From the NCBI GenBank assembly GCA_000467715.1, contig AJFK01000134.1, positions 1-21,516 on the forward strand: DNA of 21,516 nt, given 5' to 3'. Positions 10,590-18,866 of this stretch are shown here, one piece after another. Every line of letters starts with the position of its first letter. The first letter of the stretch is position 1. The translations under genes and the position numbers were made by a program. This stretch comes from Hysterium pulicare CBS 123377 (Eukaryota > Ascomycota > Dothideomycetes > Hysteriales > Hysteriaceae). Under the pieces are notes generated by a model. It had not been told where the DNA came from. It searched no databases and saw nothing but the letters and a program-made list of their open reading frames with translations.

Positions 10590-11521
10590 TTAATGATCTC
10601 CCTTACGAATCACTTCCCAACTCTTTGTCACATTGATCGCACTATAGGGTTCCAACCGCTCCCTATTCAGATCTTGCATTTCATACTCTCGGCCCACCCA
10701 CGCATCATCAACTGCGACAGTTGCCTCTGAATTCCCATATGGCGAGTTACACATAGCATCTCCATGAAAGGAAGTCCTCGAATGCTCGGTCATCGAGATG
10801 GGATACAGATGATCATGCATCCTTTCAGTCTCGCTTCTTCCGCGTTCTCCGCAGATGTCCCGTCTCCAGAGGACTTCAGCCGCACGGAACCAAACTTCGC
10901 CTTTCCTTTCGAGGGAGTACTGAAAGTGGATCCTTTCAGTGTCGTGCTGCGTGAAAGAGAAGATCTCACCTTCTCGGCCAGAGAAGATATAATTGGTTGG
11001 AACAGTGGGAGACAGGCATTGACGATGGTGAGATTTGCTTCAAGACCACCAAGAAGAGCCGCAACGCCTGCGTAAGCTGTGAAGTTTGTATTCATAAAGT
11101 TTGCGTCTGCATTATAGACTAGTCGAGTAACGGAGACCATACATATGCCTTAGAACAGTCTCGGTCAGCACTTTTTACCTGTCGGAAGGAAGAATGAAGG
11201 GGCAAAGGCAAGAGACGGCGCTTACAGAATCCCAAGACCGAACAGGATTATCAAAGACACTTTCTTCGACGTCTTCATCTTCAGAACCCCTAGCATAGGC
11301 ATAGGCAGTGCTACTACGCTGCAATCGAGGAAGGCGCCAATGGCGCACTGTGCTACATAGTATGCTGATGTGTCAATACACTTGAAGACTTCGATTGTCT
11401 TGTCCCAGTTCGCGGAAAACGGTCGACATGCACAAAGAGTAGTGATGGTGTAGGCTACCCCATAAGATGCGGTGAAGCCCATTAAGATCCATGCGCATAT
11501 GTGAAAGCGGACCCATGTTCG
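10590..11521 (-). pseudogene. 5'-truncated fungal rhodopsin-domain (SAT4-type) membrane protein, frameshifted
   Basis: The remnant has an exon at 11521-11226 (reading RTWVRFHICAWILMG, then CRPFSANWDKT, then LPMPMLGVLKMKTSKKVSL) and a second at about 11148-10590 (ICMVSVTRLVYN, then the cytoplasmic tail). CRPF-x-NWD, a short Cys-containing loop, LPMP before helix 6 and a Ser-rich tail match the fungal rhodopsin-domain family. An acceptor-like TTAG precedes 11521, but no exons for helices 1-3 exist upstream: the hydrolase stop codon begins 14 bp away. The exon phases across the putative intron (11149-11225) disagree by one nucleotide. Near 10819-10825 the tail changes frame: EEARLKG continues in the next frame as MHDHLYPISMTEHS and ends ITKSWEV-like (AINVTKSWEV) at the TAA at 10590. 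At least two lesions plus truncation make a functional product unlikely. Confidence 0.8.
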
Positions 11522-11534
11522 CTAAGCCAAGGAC

Positions 11535-12443
11535 TCAAACCAGTCCACTGGCCTCCTTGATGATGGTCCTAGCCGTCCACTCCGGTTGACTCAGAAAAGG
11601 AGAATGACCAGCATCATGTCTGATGACATTATCAATCATGTTCGGCTGACTCGCTTTAGCAGACTCCACCAGATATCCCGCAGCGACGACTGTGGATGGC
11701 TTGTCTCCAGTGCACAGGATGTAAGTTGTGGAATATAACGCCATGCAGTATAAGTGGTGGTGCACCAGAATGCCCCAAAGCTCTGCGGGCGAAGGTCTTT
11801 GCTCAGTGCCGCAACTTCTTCTTCACTCATGTCCTGGTAGAACATGTCCTTGACGTCTTCCGGAAGGACAGTGATCGTGCCGGACTAAGGAACATGTTAG
11901 GCCTTTCACACCTCAAGGTCAGAGTGGCTCTGTTATGAGAGCCTCTCCCTTAGTAGTGCTGGGGCGGATTCGAATTGAAGTTGGGACTCCTGGTATACAG
12001 TGGAGAAACAGCGAATGATTTCAATGTTACGAACTTACCTCAAGATCAGTCTTCATTTCAGGAATCATATTCTCCTAGTCCCATTCGGCGAATGCTGAAA
12101 TCCTTCTGGCGCAAGAAACGCTACGATATATATCAATCTCACCACGCCGCCCTTCAAGCCTTTGGCTTCGCAAGTCTTCTTATCAAGGCTTTCTAGAGCG
12201 GTGCCGCCAGTTATGCCACCGAATGAATGCAATACTACGACAACATCGTGTTCTTGGACTAGCTCAGCGGCGGTGGATCGTATGGTGTCGACGTCGGCGG
12301 ACCAGTCTGGAGTTCGTGGGTTTGAGCCAGAGCTCGGGAGGCCAGGGCAGATGGCTGAGTAGCCGTGTTTTGAGAGTTCTGGAACGAGACGGTCCCAGCA
12401 TTTGGCATGCTCCGTGGAGGCAAACGAAGACTGGTTTTGCCAT
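11535..12443 (-). pseudogene. Alpha/beta-hydrolase pseudogene (three small frameshifts, catalytic residues retained)
   Basis: The start has an ideal context (CACCATGG at 12443) and encodes MAKPVFVCLHGA, the oxyanion-loop HG motif of a small esterase-like alpha/beta hydrolase. The frame then breaks near 12404-12410 and resumes as WDRLVPELSKHGYSA, followed by the nucleophile elbow LHSFGG. It breaks again near 12073-12078 and resumes as ENMIPEMKTDLE, then an intron (11885-12038, GTAAGT donor, CTAAC branch, TTAG acceptor), then SGTITVLPEDVKDMFY. A third break near 11726-11732 leads into TTYILCTGDKP (acid) and DAGHSPFLSQPE (His), ending at the TGA at 11535. Restoring 5, 1 and 1 bp makes the spliced length 762 bp (253 residues), a usual size for this family. 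Only indels are seen, with no extra stop within the correct frames, so decay is recent. Sequencing error is possible but three errors here against none in the 6.8-kb exon is unlikely. Confidence 0.85.
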
Positions 12444-12729
12444 GGTGACTTGGGTAAGTGGAAAAGGCATATGTTTGAATTGAAAGTCGCCGGTATAACA
12501 CGGCAACTGCACCGTTGCCCAAAATGGAAGTAAGCGCTAAGCCTCGCCGCAATATATCACACAGGCTTCTGTGATTGAACGTATAGGAGATGCGAAGTTT
12601 AAACCTAATGACTTACGAAACATTGGCGGCGGAAACAAATAGAATACTTGGCATAAAACGACTGGTCAATGTCAACATCTTCCCCAAGTTTTCCAACCCA
12701 TACCCAGACTTCAACGCAACACCAAGCCC

Positions 12730-13068
12730 TCATTTCAAGTTCTCCTGAATCACCTTCCTCAGCTCCGCCGCCTTCGCACCCGTAACGCCATCCTGGATAT
12801 CGCCATCCTTAAAGATATTAAAAGTCGGCATCATACTAACACCCAATTCCTGTGCGATGTCGGGAGTTTCCTCCACGTCATACGTGAAGAAATGTACGTC
12901 CGGGAACTCAGAAGCCATCTTTTGCACTTCGGGAGCGATGGCTTTGCATTGCGCGCACCAAGTGGCGGTGCCTTCGAGGACTGTGACGCCTTCGTACATT
13001 ACGGCTTTCAGATACTCTACTTTGGAAGACAGAGTGGGGATTTGGGCGGATTCGTCGGTGGAGGACAT
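12730..13068 (-). CDS. Small thioredoxin-like protein with CAQC active site
   Basis: A single-exon gene of 112 residues, the size of a one-domain cytosolic thioredoxin, starting MSSTDESAQIPTLSSKVEYL and ending VIQENLK. The redox motif is WCAQCK (Cys38 and Cys41) where classical thioredoxins have WCGPCK. The cis-Pro loop is present (MMPTFNIF, Pro81), as is FKDGD before the final strand and helix. The buried Asp five residues before the active-site Trp in classical thioredoxins is Glu32 here. There is no signal or transit peptide. The fold and both cysteines suggest a working disulfide reductase or isomerase, but the altered dipeptide probably shifts its redox potential. It stands alone between two rhodopsin-type loci and, unlike the adjacent hydrolase remnant, is intact. 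A palindromic TGACGTCA lies 148 bp upstream of the start. Confidence 0.9.
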   Translation of the reverse strand: MSSTDESAQIPTLSSKVEYLKAVMYEGVTVLEGTATWCAQCKAIAPEVQKMASEFPDVHFFTYDVEETPDIAQELGVSMMPTFNIFKDGDIQDGVTGAKAAELRKVIQENLK

Positions 13069-13215
13069 TTCGGGAAGTATTACGATATTATTTTAATATA
13101 GTAATGTATAGAGGAAATATAAGACTATTTATTTCATTCCAAGCATATGCGATGATTTGTCTAGTGAGATGTTGTGAATCAATAGGCATAATAAGGTATG
13201 GAGATTGAGGATGTG

Positions 13216-13223
13216 TGACGTCA
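13216..13223. promoter_or_regulatory. CRE-type bZIP site TGACGTCA upstream of the thioredoxin gene
   Basis: The perfect 8-bp palindrome TGACGTCA is the consensus for CREB/ATF-type bZIP factors, which in fungi include stress regulators of the Atf1 type. It lies 148 bp before the thioredoxin ATG, within normal promoter distance. Regulation of the gene by such a factor is an inference. An 8-mer also occurs by chance about once per 65 kb in random sequence. Confidence 0.5.
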
Positions 13224-15199
13224 TAGCCGTTCTCTTATGATTCTAACGTAGCCCTAGCTGCTTTAGGACGATTCTTCTAGCTCTCACGCCTGTACAGCAG
13301 CCCTCTCTATAACTATCTTTGTTCTTTACGCTGTGAATTTATATCTAAACTGCCCGGACAGTATCATACCAAGTTCTTTCAAACTCATTGCCTAGAGGCT
13401 AGATTATAGTGGGGTGATAAAGAGACTATGAATTTACAAAGTATCTTCATTTAGAGATGGTGTGTTATCTATGATATCAGCTATGTATCAAGGTCGAACA
13501 ATCTATCAAGTAGTCATTATCAGCTTACTGTTAGTCTTTACCGAAGTTCTATTATTGGGTGGGATAGTGATGGAAAGCATCTTTTCTATATGCCCTGTCA
13601 TCATTAATATGGCGGTGGGTTAATGTCATTAAGGACATCAGAATTCGTAATCACAGTCACATCAAAATATATAGGTGAATAGATCAATCGACTAATAGGG
13701 CTACTGAGAGCTCTTATTGAATATTCAGGCACGAAATCCAACCCAACGATCGGCATCATATAGAAGACACAAAACAGAAAGCAGAAATATGGAAAGGGTA
13801 TATATGCAAGAAGAAGATATAAGTAGAGACAGAGGAAGCATAGAATGAGTCCGAGGGTCCATATGAATATGATAAAAAAAGGACTGCACTGTGTCCGTCG
13901 AGGGCAACGCAAGTTTTCCTTCGTGAAGCACAAACAGTGTTACTCGGGTACAGCTAGTGTTTCCTCTTCGACTCTCTCTCGGCCGAGTCGCCACTAAGAA
14001 TCTTTGATCTTTTCCCGTCACGTGGTTTTTCCGGGGCTGAACAAGTTGAAGATTGAGCTGTATCCAGGGTTGGCTTTGGTCGGTTCTACCATTGAAACGG
14101 TGTGCTCTCGATCGCCGCCACCATTTGATGGGCGGACTTTTCTGGCACGTAAAGGTACCCCGCATGGATTTCGAAAAGCCACACAACTCAGAAAGTGGGC
14201 GAAGGCATGCTGATGATTTGGGCGCCGACACTTTGACCCCGGAGGACTTTGGCAAGGGGTGAAGGGTAGCGAAGCCGTAGATTGATTGTGAACATACGGC
14301 ACTGCTGCTCATACCGGGCTGAACATGGCGAATTGAAGAGGCCATAGTAAGTATGCCTTGACTACAGTGCACCACTTCCTAGCCCTTCGACGGCGACGTT
14401 CTCTTTTCCGTGCTTTGCCGGTAGTCCGTGGGGCTGTACTTCCAAACGTTCCTTCGTTGGCATCGTTGGGTAGTTGAAGGTACTTCCCTCTGAATCGCAG
14501 ACCATTCTTTGGTGGAATGAATCTGCCAGAGACGTGATCCAGTAAAGGTATATCGTCCATTTGGGATGAGAGCTTGAGGTTGTGGAGTCGGATGTTGAAA
14601 CTGAGCAGTCCCTCCTCTCTTGTACCAAAAGTCCGAACGGATAAAAGTCGGTGGCCTTGAGAAAGAGGAGACCTGAGTCTGAAGGTCGAGAGAAGGGGAA
14701 AGAACCAAGAATACCCCAAGAGATATCTCTTATAATATCTATGTTTCATGTTCCATTCACCGACCTCTGACTGCACGTGACTTGGTGTCCCACAGATCGT
14801 TGGAGAAGTCCGGATCGGGGGAGGATTGTCGATCGTGTCGGCCGAGAAACGAAACAAATGCCACAATGACGCTGAAAACTTGGGGTTGAAGCATGCATGT
14901 CAGATCTTGGCGTGGTGGTGCTGACACCACATCGATGCAAACTCGCCTAAGCTTCACCTAATGGTCATCATTGGTCTACTGGATTGGCTGGAACCAACCT
15001 GCACCTTCTCTTGATATTAATATCCTTTATGAGACAAACATCCTCCGGGCGAGAAAAAGAAATCCAATTCTAGGGTATGTGCGGAGTAATGTTATTTCTA
15101 GATCGGAAGCCACCAGATGCCTCGATCCATTGATATACACACAAAAAAGGCCAAGCAAGCCACTCGTCAGCCACCGGAGATCGAATGAAATCACACCGC
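13224..15199. other. About 2 kb without a recognisable gene
   Basis: This stretch lies between the thioredoxin promoter and the 3' end of the intact rhodopsin-domain gene. The part from 13224 to about 13900 is AT-rich. From about 14000 to 14950 base composition is more even and several overlapping minus-strand frames stay open in different frames (the longest listed separately), but none shows a known motif. A CACGTG E-box occurs at 14019-14024 without a gene beside it. No tRNA or transposon coding sequence was seen. Confidence 0.5.
13725..14375 (-). CDS. Uncertain 216-residue open frame, no recognisable domain
   Basis: An uninterrupted minus-strand frame of 216 residues begins MVHCSQGILTMASSIRH and ends with a hydrophobic segment near its C-terminus (LPLSLLISSSCIYTLSIFLL) followed by DADRWVGFRA. 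Another 185-residue frame overlaps its start in a different phase (14309-14866). I recognise no family, and the residue mix (many Ser, Arg, Pro and Cys, no clear periodicity) fits chance reading of non-coding DNA as well as a real gene. It could also be a remnant of a decayed gene, as seen elsewhere in this half of the window. Low confidence. Confidence 0.15.
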   Translation of the reverse strand: MVHCSQGILTMASSIRHVQPGMSSSAVCSQSIYGFATLHPLPKSSGVKVSAPKSSACLRPLSELCGFSKSMRGTFTCQKSPPIKWWRRSRAHRFNGRTDQSQPWIQLNLQLVQPRKNHVTGKDQRFLVATRPRESRRGNTSCTRVTLFVLHEGKLALPSTDTVQSFFYHIHMDPRTHSMLPLSLLISSSCIYTLSIFLLSVLCLLYDADRWVGFRA

Positions 15200-16537
15200 T
15201 CAAAGTCCGCCCGATGAACTTTGTGACTTTGAATCCATGTAAATCTCATGATGAACCTGGATCCCCTGCTTCAGCTCATCTTCTGGCATGGAATTCAGTG
15301 CCCTCATGGACTCGGTTGAAGTTCGGTCTCGTGAGGCAACGATTCTTGTGGTCTGTGAGATAGCCACTTCAGATAGGGGATACAAGTGATCCTGCAGGCG
15401 TTTGAAATGGTCAACCTGTGGTGCTGGCGGTATTGATTTGCCCGACTCCTCTTCGCTACTACCGTATGAGGAAAGCTTAGATTTCCCGTGAAACGTCGTC
15501 GTAATCAACTCGGATAGCCTTGCATAGCATGGGGTCATTAATGGTATGCAGCCTGCAACGATACCCAAGCAAGGTTCGAGTATGTTGAAAAGCATGGCAG
15601 GGGGCGCGCTGTAGGTAAAATCTCCAAAGAAATTTTCTTGGATATAGACCATCCGTAGAATAGTAACGGCAACAACTCTATAATCAATGTCAGCACTCTT
15701 CAATTGGTCTGTAGTAATCGCGAGGAATCTCTACTCACACAAATCCAAGAGAAAACAGGAACATGAGTCCTAGTCGCCGAGGCAAACTGAGACGCAACTG
15801 CCAGAATACTGGCATAGGAAGAATGACACATGCCAAGTCGAAAAGGCCTGCAATGATACCTGAAGAGAGCCAAAAGGCGTGGAAGTCTGCGCATTTGCCC
15901 CCTTCGATTGATAGGTCCCAGTTGTATGCAAATGGTCGGCAGAGAAGAAAGTTTGCAAGAAGCTCTCCCGCCCAAAAAATGACAAGGAGGACGAACTGGA
16001 TCTGGGAAGCGATCCTAAGCCACCGTTGTGGAAATATCGTCAGGTAGAAATGAGTGATTGACATCTTAATGAAGCAGTTTGCACTGATCCAAAGGATCGG
16101 AATGATAAGGACCAGCTTCAGATGCGAATATTAGCCTCCAGTCTGAATGGAAGTGTTTCTGGACAAGAGGGACGTACCTTGAGGTCAAATGTAATTATAT
16201 CTTCACTAAGCTTGCTCGCGCTGACTCCGAACTTCCCTTTCGTTGCAGCTATCCTGTCAGCAAACACTCTCGCATAATGGAAAAGAGTTGTCCTCTACCT
16301 AAGTTCAAGGCTATCACGAGCCCTACGGTGGTCCCCTTCACATGTTTAGTGAAACATCTTTAGGAATACAATTTAGAAGGTCCTTACATAGGCCAAAATC
16401 ATAAGATAGTCACTGATTTGGAGCCGCGCTCCTTTGATCCGTCGGGACCAAAGCCGACCGAGCATAGCAATGGTTGCTACGCATAATAGTAGATTGGTGG
16501 CCGCCAATTGGGCTGTCCGCGACATGGTTTTGATCAT
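15200..16537 (-). CDS. Fungal rhodopsin-domain (SAT4/PTH11-like) seven-helix integral membrane protein, 370 residues
   Basis: Five exons were rebuilt: 16537-16388, 16335-16299, 16248-16178, 16115-15739 and 15677-15200. Introns are 52, 50, 62 and 61 bp, all GT...AG, with branch points such as GCTGACA. Phases agree throughout and the coding length is 1113 bp. Seven hydrophobic segments follow at about residues 10-30, 44-63, 87-110, 121-145, 160-185, 195-222 and 235-260. Family marks are SRRIKG after helix 1, ISDYLMILAY in helix 2, LCRPFAYNWD with Cys before helix 5, LPMPVFWQL before helix 6, and a Ser-rich cytoplasmic tail with RLQDHLYPLS. The family is plasma-membrane, often expanded in fungi, and mostly of unknown ligand; some PTH11-type relatives act in surface sensing. 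It lacks a CFEM domain. The start at 16537 is the first Met after an in-frame upstream TAG; a Met at 16525 is the alternative. It is a paralogue of the broken copy at 10590-11521. Confidence 0.88.
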
Positions 16538-18866
16538 CTTGTCGACTGATGTGTCGTGATGTTGTGGCCAGGTTGAGCGAAAAGTCAGGAATATGTTCTA
16601 GAGGATTGTATAAGATACACATCTACATCAGCCCCGACAGAGAATTTAAGATAACAAATCCTGGACCTGCCACGCGCAGTTGGGGGTGAGAAGGCGTAAA
16701 TATCTTACCTTGCAGCTGCTGACAAGGGCGTGTCAGCATGTGGCCCTCCCAACAAGGTTGATAACATCCAATGATAATGTGTATCACTGAATCTTCTGCT
16801 GCATGAATTATCTTCAGCAAGCCAAATTGCTTGGCACGGACCTTGGCTCAGACCTGTTTTCAGGCTCAGCCTCGCATTCCGCTCTTAATCCTCGTTCCTG
16901 ATTGGTACATTTTAAAGGAAAAGACCCAGGATTCCGGAGTCCGATAAAGATAGTGTTTAGTTGGCTGATAGACAAGGCGTCTGCCACGTGGGTGGAAGAT
17001 CGATCTGTTCGTATTAACAGGGGTCTTGAACCCGACATCCTGAAACTTGCGAGACCAACAATTTAGAAAGGAAAGTAATGAATGTTACACGAAAATCCAG
17101 CTGATACAGGAGCATCGAGTCTGTCGCGGAAAGTGGGCTCGTTAACTGTAACTTATCTTCCTGAGTCCATTCGATAAGGGTGCTATTCGTATTTCGATCG
17201 GGGCGATATCCCCGGACTTTTTGATCTCCAACTGTTGGGCTTGGTTGATAAATCTGTCGACCGGGAACATCGCTTACAAAGGTCGCCGTTTGGCGCTTGA
17301 TCGGCCTTCCTGGTATGGCGGCTTTCGGCTTCTAGAAAAGGTCCATTTGGAAGTAGGCCCTTGCAAGATGAGTGTAACCAGAGTGATAGGCGGAGCGTAT
17401 TTGGAAAAGGTGGCTCAAATATCAGCTCGGATGCTCTCAAGTTGAGAGAATGCAATGGCTCTAAATTCTGCTAATTCAACTTCAAGATCCATCTTATATT
17501 CTGTGGCTAAGTAACATTTTATATAGCTTTTTAAAGGGTGTCTAGAATAAGAACTTTTCCCAGACGGCTTGCTGGATCTTTAGGATCCCAGGTGGGAGTC
17601 TGGTAGAATAGGAACCGGGCATGATTACTGGAGCTGTTTTAATGATGACGAGATAGCACGTACACATTCTCTATAAAGTCCTGGACAATGTTGGTGATAA
17701 GTAGAGAAGTATGATGTATACTTGCCTACTCCATCCGAAGCTAAAGTCAAGTATCCAGAATAGATGAGCTGTATCTTGGATAACCCATTGTTTTTTGTAA
17801 ATAGGTCCACTGTGAACCCGAGGAAGAGTAGTCTGCTTGAAAATTTTGAGGAGGGGCAGTTAATGACAATGATCGGGAATTCTTCTCGGAAGGTCGACAC
17901 ATGTAGGCCAGAGCTGAGTCCATGGGCGTGGGCGATACGCGTTCATGAGACCACGTGCATTCGACCTCTCAAGCTCTCTCTAATGCACTGTCACCTATAA
18001 GCAAGGTAGTCGAGCAGCTCCAGCATGGTGAACGAAATTTGGTCGAAGAATCTTTCGCCAAGTTTTGCAAAGTGCATTCTCGGAGCAGTTTGAATAGCGG
18101 CGGCCTCTTTTGAGACGAAATGATCCGACCCGTAGATATAGAATCGTGAGCTCCTACGATAAAGAACGAGATGGAAAAGAAGGAGTGGTCATGGTGCGGG
18201 AAGTGCGTCTAACTTTGAACGTTATCTAACCAAATGTGGTATAGTGGATTTCAAGACACACCTTAGGACTGCACGAATTCAATGGCCTGCACCGTAGATG
18301 TCGGAGAGTGCTAAAGCTTAAGAGGATTGAAATCAAACGTAATAAAGTGGGAGATATATTCTATCTAATAAGGAGGAGTAGTAGCACTAACAACAGAGAG
18401 GAATTTAGGATAGCTAACATCTAGTCGAACCTCAATCCTCCGCGGAAGTCCTACAACTTTGTCCTCTTCCTACATACCGCAATTGGCATTGCTAAAGGTG
18501 CTATAAAACCATCTTCTACACGAAAACAAAACATATCTAAACTCCGGTGCACGAGGTGAAGCCAGGTCACCATATGCAGACCTTGTAATTATCAGATATT
18601 CTATGCGCAAGGTAGTAGAGTAGGCATTTCTGTCTTTGGGACACAATAAATGGGTGGCTTTTTTTAAAGATATACTTATTCTAATAACTTTAACCATGTT
18701 ACATTCTTAATTCATCTAGCTAAAGCTAATGGATTGGTGGTATAAGAGGAAGGAAAAGGAAGAGGGAACCAAGACTCGTTATATTTTTATATAAATACCC
18801 AGTATTGTGAAGTTGAGAAGAAAGACTAAATCAAGGCTATCCGAATAAGCTATCGCGAATGTGGAC
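16538..18866. other. About 2.3 kb without a recognisable gene
   Basis: This lies between the 5' end of the intact rhodopsin-domain gene and the 3' end of the HET pseudogene, so it holds the rhodopsin promoter (a TTATACA element at about 16607-16613 on the minus strand is a possible TATA box) and otherwise unexplained DNA. Open frames are all under 95 residues and overlap on both strands (for example 17625-17900 minus and 17764-18000 plus). None has a known motif. CACGTG occurs at about 16986-16991 and 17953-17958. From about 18640 to 18850 the DNA is AT-rich. It may contain old transposon sequence, but I cannot show it. Confidence 0.5.

Noticed and set aside
10434-10730. 98-residue plus-strand frame
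   Set aside because: It runs into the antisense of the rhodopsin pseudogene tail and shows no domain.
11968-11978. GGATTCGAATT as a tRNA B box
   Set aside because: It lies inside the hydrolase intron, and no A box or cloverleaf can be built around it.
14019-14024. CACGTG E-box palindrome as a regulatory site
   Set aside because: A 6-mer is expected by chance several times in 21 kb and it is not placed upstream of a recognised gene.
14971-15363. 130-residue plus-strand frame
   Set aside because: Its second half is antisense to the confidently spliced last exon of the rhodopsin-domain gene, and its first half is unrecognisable.
17625-18000. Paired frames on both strands (91 residues minus, 78 residues plus)
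   Set aside because: They overlap each other and neither has a motif I can place; possible repeat-derived DNA, but this cannot be shown from one copy.
16538-18866. Transposon coding sequence, tRNA genes or CRISPR-like repeats in the long gaps
   Set aside because: No transposase, reverse transcriptase or integrase motif, no GGTTCGA-type B box with a matching A box, and no spaced direct repeats were seen.
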